Shown: positions 42,668 through 52,485, counted from the first letter of the stretch. The stretch: DNA of 64,000 bases from an uncultured Lachnospiraceae bacterium (GCA_910588215.1 CAJUQJ010000001.1:62001-126000); one strand, 5' to 3'. The notes: generated by a model not told the origin, from the sequence alone. A program made the numbers and translations.

Positions 42668-44107
42668 ATGGCGGATGCAATAGGGGATGGGTGGATGAAA
42701 GAGCTGAAAGCGACGACCGGGTATGAAATGGCTTTGGCTGTGGAAGGCAGTGTGAACGGATGTGAAGTTGTATTGGAAGGGGCGGCATCAGCTGCGGCGA
42801 AGAGGTACTGCCTTTTGAGGACCGGCTTTTTCGGGGATACGGGTAAAGGTATAAGCCTGTTGACTCTCGTATTGTTGGCAGGGCTGGTCGTGAAATCATT
42901 CTATCCAATAGAAATCCCGTCTTTTGCACAGAATGATTCCGGGGTGGAGGCCCATAATGAGTTTACACAGGAACTTAGTGCGGAAAATTTCGTTCCGGGA
43001 TATCGGGAGTATGAGTCGGCTTTTGCAGCGGTTTACCCTAAGCAGGAGATCAGAGTTGACGTGGAGGACTGCACCGGGTATGAGAAAACGGGCCAGACTG
43101 TGAAACCTGTGATCTATACGGATCATCAGGGGGTGTCAGGTGACGGTATCTATATGGAAGAGAATTGTCAGACAGATTTTTGCGTGGATGTGGAAGAAGA
43201 AGGGTTTTATGAGCTTTCGCTGGAATACGCCCCGGTTACGGAGAGCGACTCTGCGGTGGAATGCAGCATTTTGATCGACGGGGAAGTACCTTATAGAGAG
43301 TTGGAGAGAGTCTGTTATGATCGTATATGGACACGAGACACGCAGTCTTCGGAAGCCGGATGCTACCTGACGGAGCAGGCTGAATGGATCACAGGGGTTA
43401 CGTATGACAGGGAACGTCGCATTGCAGAACCGTTGTCGGTGTATCTGACGAAGGGCGAACACAGGGTGTCTCTTATTTCCATAGAAGAACCGATGCTGCT
43501 GCATCAGATCATATTCAGTCAGAAAAGACAGATTCAGGAGTACAGGGACGTCAAGGGATTTTGGGATGCGGTGGGCATTCGGGCGGTTCGGGGGAGAACG
43601 GTCGTGATTGAGGCAGAACAGGTTGACAGGACGTCTGCACGGATGGAATATCCTGAACGGGAAGAAGTCGGAATGGCCGCAATGCCGCTGAGGGCTTTGG
43701 CACATGCGAAAGAAGCAAAGCGCAGTATGATCGGCGGTGAGTCCTGGGATAAGGCCGGATCATGGTTCGAGTGGGAATTTGAAGTGGAAGAATCCGGTTA
43801 TTATCAGATTTCCCTATGTTTCTGCCAGAATTATGCACGGGAAGGTGCGTGCAGGAAGATCATGCTGGACGGCGCTGTGCTTTTCCAGGAGATGGAACGC
43901 TATGGTTTCGCTTATGGATGGGGCTGGAAGGAGGATGTGCTGGCTGATGATACAGGAGATCCCTATGTCTTCTATATCAAAGAGGGCAGACACACGCTCC
44001 GCATAGAAGCAGTACCGGGAGAGACAGAGGTAGAAAAAGCCGGAATCGGACAGGTGCAGCCGCTGGCGATCGACTGGATCCGCATTGTACCTGCCGGTAA
44101 TGTTTAG
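42668..44107 (+). CDS. Membrane-anchored protein with two CBM-like beta domains
   Basis: Protein of 479 residues. One membrane helix is predicted near 62–80 (ISLLTLVLLAGLVVKSF), leaving about 60 residues inside and 400 outside. The outer part holds two related beta-rich domains (about 115–275 and 310–475), each with the pattern DVEEEGFYELSLEYAP / EVEESGYYQISLCFCQ, a DG turn and an xxLF-E-M-R/YxF segment. Such domains resemble carbohydrate-binding modules and occur at the N-terminus of much larger solute-binding proteins of Lachnospiraceae. That family assignment is from memory. No catalytic residues are evident. The start is uncertain; 42695 is an alternative. Confidence 0.6.
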   Translation: MADAIGDGWMKELKATTGYEMALAVEGSVNGCEVVLEGAASAAAKRYCLLRTGFFGDTGKGISLLTLVLLAGLVVKSFYPIEIPSFAQNDSGVEAHNEFTQELSAENFVPGYREYESAFAAVYPKQEIRVDVEDCTGYEKTGQTVKPVIYTDHQGVSGDGIYMEENCQTDFCVDVEEEGFYELSLEYAPVTESDSAVECSILIDGEVPYRELERVCYDRIWTRDTQSSEAGCYLTEQAEWITGVTYDRERRIAEPLSVYLTKGEHRVSLISIEEPMLLHQIIFSQKRQIQEYRDVKGFWDAVGIRAVRGRTVVIEAEQVDRTSARMEYPEREEVGMAAMPLRALAHAKEAKRSMIGGESWDKAGSWFEWEFEVEESGYYQISLCFCQNYAREGACRKIMLDGAVLFQEMERYGFAYGWGWKEDVLADDTGDPYVFYIKEGRHTLRIEAVPGETEVEKAGIGQVQPLAIDWIRIVPAGNV

Positions 44108-44110
44108 ATA

Positions 44111-44157
44111 GGAACTGCCGGGTAACAAAAGGCTAAAAAATGATAGCCGGCAGTTCC
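44111..44157 (+). terminator. Terminator-like hairpin after the CBM-like gene
   Basis: GGAACTGCCGG (44111–44121) pairs perfectly with CCGGCAGTTCC (44147–44157), followed by AATATTTCTT. Confidence 0.65.
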
Positions 44158-44177
44158 AATATTTCTTCCCGCTGTGG

Positions 44178-44207
44178 TTGTGGAACCCCCTTCAAATGGT
44201 ATATACT
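44178..44207 (+). promoter_or_regulatory. Probable promoter of the permuted GH3 gene
   Basis: TTGTGG at 44178–44183, 18-base spacer, TATACT at 44202–44207. The leader to the ATG at 44340 is about 125 bases. Confidence 0.55.
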
Positions 44208-44339
44208 ATAGTGAGCGACAAATAGGGCTGTCGTACACTATGACCCATCGGGGGATGCGTTTGATCTTTGCGAGGCAGATCCTGCATTTCAATGCTGCAA
44301 AGATTGGCGCAGGAAATCCTGTACAGGAAAGGAGAAGGG

Positions 44340-47174
44340 ATGGAGAACAAGATTTTTGACACTAAATTATATGCTGCCTCGGCCAGGGCCGTGGCGGCGG
44401 AAGGTATTGTCATGCTGCGCAATGAGGGGCAGGTGCTGCCGCTTGGCAAGGGCGAGAAGATCGCACTTTTTGGAAGAGGACAGTTCAATTATTACAAGAG
44501 CGGTACAGGTTCCGGCGGTCTGGTCAATACGAGCTATGTGACAGGGATACGGGAAGCGCTGGCAGAGAGCGAGTTCGTGCTCAATGGGGAACTGCAGGCG
44601 GTTTACGAAGAATGGCTTAAGGAAAATCCTTACGATGCGGGCGCGGGCTGGGCAGGAGAACCATGGTTCCAGAAGGAGATGCCGCTGACGAAGGAATTGG
44701 TGGACAAGGCCAGACAGGAGTCTGACACGGCGGTGGTAGTGATCGGCAGAACTGCCGGGGAAGATCAGGATAATAAAGCGGAAGCCGGAAGCTACCTGTT
44801 GACGGAAGCAGAGGAAGAGATGCTTGATCTGGTATGCGGTTCTTTTGACCGTACGGTGGTGCTTTTGAATGTGGGTAATATCATCGACATGAAGTGGGTA
44901 GAACGTTATCAGCCTGCAGCAGTCCTGTATGTATGGCAGGGTGGACAGGAAGGCGGCAATGGTGTCCTGGACGTATTGTCGGGACGGGTGACACCTTCCG
45001 GTAAGCTGACGGACACGATCGCCAAGGATATCACGGACTATCCGTCCACCGTTAACTACGGGGATGAGAAGCGCAATATCTATCAGGAGGATATCTATGT
45101 AGGATATCGTTATTTTGAGACCTTTGCCAAGGACAAGGTTCTTTATCCTTTCGGATTCGGACTTTCCTATACGACCTTTGCGGTGGAGGCAAAACTTGAT
45201 GAGGCGGCAGGAGACGCTGCGGATGCAGACATTGTGGTCAGCGCACAGGTGACCAATACGGGTTCCGTTGTCGGTAAAGAAGTGGTACAGGTTTACTGTG
45301 AAGCGCCTCAGGGAGTACTTGGCAAGCCGGCCAGAACTCTTTGCGGATTTGCCAAGACGAAAGAACTTGCACCAGGTGAGACGCAGACACTCCAGATTCC
45401 GGTTTCCTGGTACACGGTGTCTTCTTATGATGACAGCGGTGTTACAGGTCATAAATCCTGCTGGATCTTAGAGGCGGGAGAGTACATATTCCATGTGGGA
45501 ACGGACGTACGCAGCGCTTTCCCCGCGGGTACTATAATATTGCAGGAGACAAGAGTGGTGAGAGAAGCGGAAGAAGCCTGCGCGCCGGTGACCGCTTTTG
45601 AGCGGATGAAGCCTGAGGAGGACGGTCAGGGCGGTTTCAAGGCAGGGTATGAGGCGACGCCTCTGCGCACGGTGAACCCGGGAGACCGCCGGGCGGAAAG
45701 ACTGCCGGAGAACACTGCCTGCACGGGAGACCAGGGCTATAAGCTGTCCGATGTGGAGAAGGGTGATGTGTCAATGGAGACTTTCCTGGCACAGCTGTCG
45801 GATGAAGACCTGTGTTGTATGATAAGAGGAGAGGGTATGTGTTCTCCGAAGGTGACGCCGGGTACGGCGGGCGCTTTCGGTGGCGTTACAGAGGGGCTGC
45901 AGGATTTCGGTATTCCGGTGGCCTGCTGCGCGGACGGTCCCAGCGGTATCCGTATGGACTGCGGCAGCATCGCCTTTGCCATGCCTAACGGCGCGTGCCT
46001 GGGCAGTACTTTCAATGAGGCATTGTCGGAGGAACTGTTTGAATGGGAAGCCTTGGAACTGCGTAAGAATAAAGTGGACACCTTGCTGGGTCCGGGTATC
46101 AACCTGCACAGGAATCCTTTGAACGGAAGAAACTTTGAGTATTTCAGTGAGGATCCGTTTGTAACGGGACGGATGGCGGCGGCGCAGCTGCGGGCTATGG
46201 GACGATACGATGTGACCGGCACGATCAAACATTTTGCCTGTAACAGTCAGGAACACAAGAGGAATTTCGTGGAAGCGGTGGTATCGGAACGGGCGCTCAG
46301 AGAGCTGTATCTGAAGTGCTTCGAGATCGCGGTGACGGACGGCGGCGCTTATTCTATCATGACATCTTACAATCCCATCAACGGTTTCTGGTCCGCCAGC
46401 AATTACGATATGCTGACCACGATCCTGCGCGGCGAGTGGAAGTATGACGGTATCGTGATGACGGACTGGTGGGCGAAGGGCAACGATGAGAACGAGACAG
46501 GCAGTGTGGAGAACGTGGCGGCTATGGTGCGTGCCCAGAATGATCTGTTCATGGTGACGGCAGATTCCGCAAAGAACACACAGAGTGACAATTCTGCGGA
46601 AAGCCTGGAGAAGGGGACAGTTACGAGGGGGGAATATCTGCGCAGTGCCGCGAATATCTGTCGCTATCTGCTGCGAACGCCTGCCTATGCGCGCATGATG
46701 GGAAGAGAGAGCGAGCTGGATAGACAGCTGGCGGCTGTTGCGGCACAGGAGACGGAATCCTTCGGTGAACTGGTACGGCTTGCGATATTGGAGAAAGAGA
46801 CGACTCTGCCCGCAGAGCAGATTTCGACTGCCAAGGGCAGCACCATTAACTTTGAACTGAATCTCAGCGAGAGAGGCGTTTACAGGCTGGAACTGGTGTG
46901 CAGGATCGTAGGCCAGAGCAGTCTGGCACAGGTGCCGCTTACGGTATCACAGGATAAGCAGATCGTGAAGACGATCTCCCTGACCGGTGAGGATACGGAG
47001 TGGCGGACCGAGACTGTCACGCTGCATCCTTCCTTCCACAATACGACCTTCCTGAAATTCTTCTTCGGCCAGGGCGGCATGGAGATCAAGGAGGCGAGAC
47101 TTATGCTGGAGGAATCCTGGGAAGAGAAATTCCAGGCTATGAAGAAGGTACATCAAGAAGAGACCGGCGAATAA
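44340..47174 (+). CDS. Glycoside hydrolase family 3 enzyme with permuted domain order
   Basis: Likely beta-glucosidase of 944 residues without a signal peptide. The domains appear in reverse order: the GH3 C-terminal sandwich comes first (residues about 15–280, AAEGIVMLRNEGQVLPL … LYPFGFGLSYTTF). A fibronectin III-like domain is next (285–400), then the TIM-barrel domain (485–800) with GIPVACCADGPSGIR, GPGINLHRNPLNGRNFEYFSEDP, KHFACNSQE and the nucleophile D709 in VMTDWW. A reversed GH3 order is known from Butyrivibrio and Ruminococcus beta-glucosidases. A 120-residue C-terminal beta domain follows. The frame opens at 44268, but AGGAAAGGAG supports the ATG at 44340. Confidence 0.92.
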   Translation: MENKIFDTKLYAASARAVAAEGIVMLRNEGQVLPLGKGEKIALFGRGQFNYYKSGTGSGGLVNTSYVTGIREALAESEFVLNGELQAVYEEWLKENPYDAGAGWAGEPWFQKEMPLTKELVDKARQESDTAVVVIGRTAGEDQDNKAEAGSYLLTEAEEEMLDLVCGSFDRTVVLLNVGNIIDMKWVERYQPAAVLYVWQGGQEGGNGVLDVLSGRVTPSGKLTDTIAKDITDYPSTVNYGDEKRNIYQEDIYVGYRYFETFAKDKVLYPFGFGLSYTTFAVEAKLDEAAGDAADADIVVSAQVTNTGSVVGKEVVQVYCEAPQGVLGKPARTLCGFAKTKELAPGETQTLQIPVSWYTVSSYDDSGVTGHKSCWILEAGEYIFHVGTDVRSAFPAGTIILQETRVVREAEEACAPVTAFERMKPEEDGQGGFKAGYEATPLRTVNPGDRRAERLPENTACTGDQGYKLSDVEKGDVSMETFLAQLSDEDLCCMIRGEGMCSPKVTPGTAGAFGGVTEGLQDFGIPVACCADGPSGIRMDCGSIAFAMPNGACLGSTFNEALSEELFEWEALELRKNKVDTLLGPGINLHRNPLNGRNFEYFSEDPFVTGRMAAAQLRAMGRYDVTGTIKHFACNSQEHKRNFVEAVVSERALRELYLKCFEIAVTDGGAYSIMTSYNPINGFWSASNYDMLTTILRGEWKYDGIVMTDWWAKGNDENETGSVENVAAMVRAQNDLFMVTADSAKNTQSDNSAESLEKGTVTRGEYLRSAANICRYLLRTPAYARMMGRESELDRQLAAVAAQETESFGELVRLAILEKETTLPAEQISTAKGSTINFELNLSERGVYRLELVCRIVGQSSLAQVPLTVSQDKQIVKTISLTGEDTEWRTETVTLHPSFHNTTFLKFFFGQGGMEIKEARLMLEESWEEKFQAMKKVHQEETGE

Positions 47175-47206
47175 GGCATAGAGATTTCTATTTATAACAT
47201 ACATAA

Positions 47207-47246
47207 AACAACTGCTACAGACAGTACCGTGGCAGTTGTTTTTTTG
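47207..47246. terminator. Bidirectional terminator GH3 / AraC
   Basis: AACAACTGC (47207–47215) pairs with GCAGTTGTT (47232–47240), followed by TTTTT. It serves the GH3 gene and probably the convergent AraC gene. Confidence 0.85.
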
Positions 47247-47253
47247 TCTTTTT

Positions 47254-48312
47254 CTAGGAGAGGGGAGTATCTTCCTTGTTCTCCGCGTACAGGTTCCTGT
47301 ACTGGGAAGGAGTCATCTTGTGCCTTTTCTTGAAGGCGCGCATGAAATTCTCCGGGTTTTCATATCCGATCATCTTACTGATCTGGTTGACCGTCAGTGT
47401 TGAGTTCTTTAGGAGCAGGTCGGCTTTCTGGAAACGGATCTGCTTTAACAGCTGGGAAAAGGTGCAGCCGAAGAGTTTCTTGATATACCGGGAGCAGTAG
47501 GGAACGGTATAGTGCAGATGAGCGGCCAGTTTCTCCAGTGTGATGGTGGAATAGTTTTCCTGTACATACAAGAGGATCTCATGATCGCTGTTGCCCAGTG
47601 GAACGGTCTGTGTGGCTGCTTGCCAGTGTTTGGATAGGCGCAGCAGCAGGACCATCAGCATGCCGGTCAGAATACGGTCCGTATAGTTGTCTGGGGCGAG
47701 CATTTCACCAAACATATCCAGGATGTGCTCACGAACTTCCGCATTATCCCCCGTGCGGAAGAGCAGATATTGTTCGTTGTTCTCATTATAGATACTGCCC
47801 AGCAGGAAACGGCTGAGTATATCCTGTCCTTTGAGGAGTCCTGCACAGATTTCCGTGAAGGCGGACAGGCGGACTAGGATCTTGATGGTGTTGCACTCCG
47901 TGCAGGCGCTCTGGGCGTGCCTTGCTGCGGGCGGGAGAATGCAGAAGTCTCCGGTGGTGAAGGTCTGGACAGTCTGGTTGATCACATGAACGCTGCTGCC
48001 GGACAGTACATAGATGATCTCGAAGTAGGTGTGGGTGTGCTCCGGAATCTCCATGCCGGAAGGTTTGAACAGAACCACGGTGCGCTCCACATCGGTGGGG
48101 ATGTCATAGACATCGTAGATGACATTCAAGATATGGTTCCAGGTGACCAGTGGAATATTATGAGAATCATAGTCCACCGGCATTTTGGACAACAACGTAA
48201 AGAAATCGCCAAAATCTGAGTGGGGGGGGGTAAAATTGTGAAGACGGGAATTCATGGACTTTTCCTTGTCGGATTCCGTATAAAGATAGTCGTAAATCTG
48301 CACCTTATTCAT
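47254..48312 (-). CDS. AraC family transcriptional regulator with a 9-C homopolymer
   Basis: Regulator of 352 residues with a cupin sensor domain (about 60–160; EIPEHTHTYFEIIYVLSGSS and GDFCILPP) and a C-terminal AraC DNA-binding domain (about 245–345; LEKLAAHLHYTVPYCSRYIKKLFG and VNQISKMIGYENPENFMRAFKKRH). GGGGGA lies 6 bases before the ATG at 48312. Codons 29–33 (Thr-Pro-Pro-His) contain an uninterrupted run of nine C on the coding strand (48222–48230 on the plus strand), a site where slippage would shift the frame near the start of the gene. It is divergent from the LplB/YtcP importer operon, its likely target. Confidence 0.88.
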   Translation of the reverse strand: MNKVQIYDYLYTESDKEKSMNSRLHNFTPPHSDFGDFFTLLSKMPVDYDSHNIPLVTWNHILNVIYDVYDIPTDVERTVVLFKPSGMEIPEHTHTYFEIIYVLSGSSVHVINQTVQTFTTGDFCILPPAARHAQSACTECNTIKILVRLSAFTEICAGLLKGQDILSRFLLGSIYNENNEQYLLFRTGDNAEVREHILDMFGEMLAPDNYTDRILTGMLMVLLLRLSKHWQAATQTVPLGNSDHEILLYVQENYSTITLEKLAAHLHYTVPYCSRYIKKLFGCTFSQLLKQIRFQKADLLLKNSTLTVNQISKMIGYENPENFMRAFKKRHKMTPSQYRNLYAENKEDTPLS

Positions 48313-48631
48313 GACTGTTCCCCCTTGTCTCTTAGTCTCCTGATCCAGGCATTTTTATCTTACGGTCATATTGCCCACTTCATTTTATACGGTAAAAAAG
48401 GAAGCGCACTATAGATAAATTATCTTTTTTATATGCATTTTTTGACCATTCTTATCATAAATGACAGGTGGCATTAAGTGAAAAAAGCGTGGGAAAAGCG
48501 TATTTACTGGATTTTCAGGTCACTGGGCCGGGCGATGCAATGAATGATGCAAATTATACAAGTTGACGAAAAAAGTTAAGAAATGATAGTCAAACTAGAC
48601 AAGCAATACAACTGTAAAACGTTTGAGTTAT
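48313..48631. other. Divergent regulatory region AraC / sugar importer
   Basis: No gene is seen in the 394-base gap. The right part is AT-rich and holds the importer promoter. No clear direct repeats for AraC binding could be picked out by eye. Confidence 0.4.
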
Positions 48632-48640
48632 TGTTATAAT
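48632..48640 (+). promoter_or_regulatory. Extended -10 promoter of the sugar importer operon
   Basis: TGTTATAAT forms an extended -10 (TG at 48632–48633, TATAAT at 48635–48640). No good -35 box is present, which would fit a promoter that needs an activator such as the divergent AraC protein. Confidence 0.55.
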
Positions 48641-48707
48641 TATTCATGTGCACACGGAAATGTGTAAAAATCTTACAAAAAAGAATAAAGATTCAGGGGG
48701 TAAGAGT

Positions 48708-49646
48708 ATGGTTGCTAAAGGCAAGGGAGGGGCCAATAAGAAAGAGAAGATTTCCTTGGCTCTGATATGGAAACAGAGGTATTTGCTGATGATGTCACTG
48801 CCGTTTGTCATATGGCTCATCATCTTCAAGTATATTCCGCTCTGGGGATGGACGATGGCGTTTCAGGAGGTGAAGCCGGCGACATTTGCGCTGCCGATCT
48901 GGGAGAGGCCGTTTGCGGGATTCGAGAATTTCGTGAAGGCTTTCGAGGACAGACTGTTCAAGCAGACGATGATCAACACGCTCGGTATCAGTGTCCTGCA
49001 GATTGCAGTGGGTACGATCGTCGCAATTCTCTTTGCAGTATTGCTCAATGAACTAATGTTCACGAAATTCAAGAAAGTAACGCAGACCATTTCCTATCTG
49101 CCGCACTTTGTATCCTGGGTTATCATCGCCAGTATCGCCAAGAATATCTTCAACGACGGCGGTGTTATCGATTCTCTGGTTGGTACCAACCTGCATTTGA
49201 TGAGTACTAATTCTCCACTGATCTGGATGGTCATCGTCATCATCGATTGCTGGAAAGAGATGGGCTGGAACGCTATCATCTATCTGTCTTCCATGGCAGG
49301 TATCGATCCGGGCCTGTACGAGGCGGCGCAGATCGACGGTGCGAACCGTTTCCAGAGAATATGGCATATCACTCTGCCGGGAATCCGGCCCACGATCATC
49401 GTTCTGCTGATCATGAGCATTGGCGGTGCGCTCAATGTAGGCATGGAGAGACAGATGCTCCTCAGTAATGCACTGGTACAGGATCACACGATGGTTCTTT
49501 CCTGGTTCTCCTACATAAGAGGTATTAAGAGCAGCGATTACGGCCTTGGTACTGCACTCGGTGTATTCCAGTCCATAGTAGGCGTTACGCTTCTGATGAT
49601 CGCGAATAAGATCGCCAGTCTGGTCGGCGAAGACAAATTGGTATAG
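48708..49646 (+). CDS. LplB-type oligosaccharide ABC transporter permease
   Basis: Inner-membrane permease of 312 residues with six helices. The CUT1 EAA loop is YEAAQIDGANRFQRIWHITLPGI. The N-terminus QRYLLMMSLPFVIWLIIFKYIPLWGWTMAFQ is typical of the LplB/YtcO group found with YtcP and a large solute-binding lipoprotein. The frame opens at 48648, but CAGGGGGTAAG lies before the ATG at 48708. It forms an operon with the two following genes. No ATPase is encoded nearby; such systems usually share a common MsmX-type ATPase encoded elsewhere. Confidence 0.93.
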   Translation: MVAKGKGGANKKEKISLALIWKQRYLLMMSLPFVIWLIIFKYIPLWGWTMAFQEVKPATFALPIWERPFAGFENFVKAFEDRLFKQTMINTLGISVLQIAVGTIVAILFAVLLNELMFTKFKKVTQTISYLPHFVSWVIIASIAKNIFNDGGVIDSLVGTNLHLMSTNSPLIWMVIVIIDCWKEMGWNAIIYLSSMAGIDPGLYEAAQIDGANRFQRIWHITLPGIRPTIIVLLIMSIGGALNVGMERQMLLSNALVQDHTMVLSWFSYIRGIKSSDYGLGTALGVFQSIVGVTLLMIANKIASLVGEDKLV

Positions 49647-49660
49647 AGTGAGGTGGCGAG

Positions 49661-50527
49661 ATGAAAAATTTACATAAAACATGGTTCGACTATTTTCTTT
49701 TGTTATTTTTTGTGATCATCCTGGTCGTGACGTTGTATCCGTTTATGAATGTGCTTGCGATCTCCCTGAACGACGCAACGGATACGATCAAGAACATTAA
49801 CTTTATCATTCCGCGTCATTTTACGCTGGCCAACTACAAGTATGTATTTAAAGAAGGCGGAATCGTACAGCCGTTGTTCATCTCCATCGCCAAGACCGTG
49901 ATCGGAACTCTGGCGGGTGTGATCTGTACGGCGATGCTGGCTTACACTTTAAGCCGTCGGGATTTCGTGTTCCATAAGTTCTTCACACTGCTTTTTGTCA
50001 TTACCATGTATGTAGGCGGCGGTATGATCCCGGAATACCTGTTGATCGTCCGCACATTGCATCTGGGAGACAATTTCCTGGTTTACATCATTCCGGGTTT
50101 GATCTGGGTCTACAATATGATCCTTGTCCGTTCCTTTATCGACGGACTGCCGGGAGCTCTGCAGGAAGCGGCGAAGCTGGACGGAGCCAACGACTTCCAG
50201 ATTTGGTACAAGGTCGTTATGCCTCTGTGTACACCGGTCATTGCGACTATCGCCCTGTATTATGCGGTTGGACAGTGGAACTCCTTCATGGATACTTATC
50301 TGTATGCGAAGAAGCTGCCCACTCTGCAGTATAAGCTGTACGAGATCATGTCTCAGGCGACGATGCAGCTGGATACGCACACCACCACCAATGCCACTCA
50401 GGCGGTAACGCCTATGGCGATCCGTATGGCGGTAACGGTAGTGGCGACGGTGCCGATCATCATCGTATATCCTTTCGTACAGAAGTATTTCGTAGGCGGT
50501 ATGACACTTGGTTCCGTGAAAGACTGA
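49661..50527 (+). CDS. YtcP-type oligosaccharide ABC transporter permease
   Basis: Second CUT1 permease, 288 residues, six helices. The EAA loop is LQEAAKLDGANDFQIWYKVVMPL. The N-terminus begins FDYFLLLFFVIILVVTLYPFMNVLAISLNDA and the C-terminus ends in YPFVQKYFVGGMTLGSVKD, the standard end of the YtcP group. GAGGTGG lies 5 bases before the ATG. It follows LplB by 14 bases. Confidence 0.94.
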   Translation: MKNLHKTWFDYFLLLFFVIILVVTLYPFMNVLAISLNDATDTIKNINFIIPRHFTLANYKYVFKEGGIVQPLFISIAKTVIGTLAGVICTAMLAYTLSRRDFVFHKFFTLLFVITMYVGGGMIPEYLLIVRTLHLGDNFLVYIIPGLIWVYNMILVRSFIDGLPGALQEAAKLDGANDFQIWYKVVMPLCTPVIATIALYYAVGQWNSFMDTYLYAKKLPTLQYKLYEIMSQATMQLDTHTTTNATQAVTPMAIRMAVTVVATVPIIIVYPFVQKYFVGGMTLGSVKD

Positions 50528-50597
50528 TGCAGTTCCACTCATTATGAATTGATTAAGTTTTACATAGATCAATTAAAGAATAAAGGAGGACTTAAAC

Positions 50598-52310
50598 ATG
50601 AAAAGGAAGAAGATTTTGGCTCTGCTTGCAGTGGGAGCACTGCTGGCAAGTACGCTGACCGGTTGTGGCGGCGGTGACGCGGCGTCCGGAGATGCTGGAA
50701 GCGCAGGAGACTCTCAGGGAGCAGCAGAAGGTGACGGCGCACAGGCAGACAGTGGAGATGACACTTCGCCCATTACCTTTGAGTATTACAATGCGGACGG
50801 TAAGAACGGTAACTGGAGTGAGACGCCGGTTGGTGCGGCGATCACGGAGGCTACCGGCGTGACACTGGAGATCACCTATCCGGTATCCAGTACCGGTGAT
50901 GCCAGTGAGGATGTGGCATTGATGATCGCCAACGACGATTATCCGGATATGATCTACTCCAAAGCAGCCGTAACGAACCTTTACGAAGCAGGCGCGCTGA
51001 TTGATATGACGGATCTGATCGAGCAGTACGGCCCCAACATCAAGAAGATGTACGGAGACGAGTTTGAGAAGCTGAAATGGGGCGCGGACGATCCTGGTAT
51101 CTACCAGCTGTCTTATGCGGGTGTGCGGGGTAAGATCCTTACTACAGGCGGAACCTGCCAGATCCAGTATGCAGTGCTGGCAGAGAATGACTATAAATAT
51201 CCTACGACACTGGCAGAGTATGAAGAGATGATCAAATCATACCTGGCAGCGCATCCGACCACAGAGGACGGTCTGGAGACCATCGGTATCTCCATGAGCG
51301 CATCCGACTGGCACTGGATGATCACACTTGGCAACCCGGCAGGCTTTATCGCAGATGCGGCGCCGGATAACGGACAGTGGCTGATCGACGAGAATTACAA
51401 CTGTACATACAAGCATTCCAGCGACGACGAGAAGGAATATTTCAGATGGCTGAGCCGTATGTATGACGAAGGCATTCTGGATCAGAACTTTGCGACACAG
51501 ACAGATGACGACTATATTGCGAAGCTTTCCAGCGGTCGTGTAATTGCGATTACCGATGCGAACTGGCATTATATGCAGGCATGTGCAACTCTGAATGCAG
51601 ATGGCAAGCAGGATAAGACATACTGTGGTCTGCCGGTTGTTATGGATCCAAACGACAAGGCTCCCACACTGATGTATCAGGGTCTGCAGGTTGGATATGG
51701 CCTTGCCATCACCAAGAGCTGTGAAGATCCCGTGCGTGCGATCAAGTTCCTGGATTACCTGTGCTCCGATGAAGGCGCTGTTCTTTACAGGTGGGGTATT
51801 GAAGGGGAAAATTATCAGGTAGATGAGAATGGTATGAGATATCGTACCGAGGAAGAGATCACGAGGTCGAAGACGGATCCTGACTACAGCAAGAATACAG
51901 GTATCGGTAATTATACCGGATTCCCGATCTATGGCGACGGTGTGCAGGATGAGACAGGCAATTATTATACACCGACCAGCAAAGAATCCGTGATCGCAGA
52001 GTATACTGAAGTAGAGAAGGCGGCCTGCGAGGGAATGGGAGTGGAGATGCTGACAGATATCTTCCCGCAGCCCGAGGAATTTGAAACACCGGTATATTCA
52101 CCTCTGTGGGCATATGCGATTCCGCAGGAGCTGAGCAATAATGTATCCATCCTGGATGAAATCGCGTTCCCGGCGCTTGTTAAATGTGTAACGGAGCCTG
52201 AGTCCTCCTTTGACGCAAACTGGGATGCGATGATCGCTGAACTGGAAGCGAACGGCCTTGAAGAGACCAATGCGATGATGACAGAATTCCTGGCAACTAA
52301 GGTACAGTAA
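50598..52310 (+). CDS. Extracellular oligosaccharide-binding lipoprotein (LplA-like)
   Basis: Solute-binding lipoprotein of 570 residues. A type II signal peptide ends at STLTGC with lipid-modified C23, then an acidic Gly/Ser/Ala linker to about 55. The mature part is a type II binding fold (EVTGVTLEI-like ATGVTLEITYPVSSTGDASEDVALMIANDDYPDMI) and the YGLAITKSCEDPVRAIKFLDYLCSDEGAVL segment characteristic of LplA-like binders. The sugar is not readable; nearby GH3 enzymes point to beta-linked glucose or xylose oligomers. AAAGGAGG precedes the ATG. A terminator lies 140 bases after the stop. Confidence 0.93.
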   Translation: MKRKKILALLAVGALLASTLTGCGGGDAASGDAGSAGDSQGAAEGDGAQADSGDDTSPITFEYYNADGKNGNWSETPVGAAITEATGVTLEITYPVSSTGDASEDVALMIANDDYPDMIYSKAAVTNLYEAGALIDMTDLIEQYGPNIKKMYGDEFEKLKWGADDPGIYQLSYAGVRGKILTTGGTCQIQYAVLAENDYKYPTTLAEYEEMIKSYLAAHPTTEDGLETIGISMSASDWHWMITLGNPAGFIADAAPDNGQWLIDENYNCTYKHSSDDEKEYFRWLSRMYDEGILDQNFATQTDDDYIAKLSSGRVIAITDANWHYMQACATLNADGKQDKTYCGLPVVMDPNDKAPTLMYQGLQVGYGLAITKSCEDPVRAIKFLDYLCSDEGAVLYRWGIEGENYQVDENGMRYRTEEEITRSKTDPDYSKNTGIGNYTGFPIYGDGVQDETGNYYTPTSKESVIAEYTEVEKAACEGMGVEMLTDIFPQPEEFETPVYSPLWAYAIPQELSNNVSILDEIAFPALVKCVTEPESSFDANWDAMIAELEANGLEETNAMMTEFLATKVQ

Positions 52311-52451
52311 GAAACATAACAGTGCAGCCCAGGACTTTGCATACACTGCAAAATCTAAGAAATTATTTCCACCCGTGGAAGTCGGGTTGGATGGTATGGT
52401 CTTGAAGACATAATATACAGGCTGTTATAATAAAGACGCATACATTTAAGG

Positions 52452-52485
52452 AAAGGCTGATATTGAACCGATATCAGCCTTTTCC
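52452..52485 (+). terminator. Terminator of the sugar importer operon
   Basis: AAAGGCTGATAT (52452–52463) pairs with ATATCAGCCTTT (52471–52482), then TCC. The T-tract is formed by the stem's own 3' end. Confidence 0.75.
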
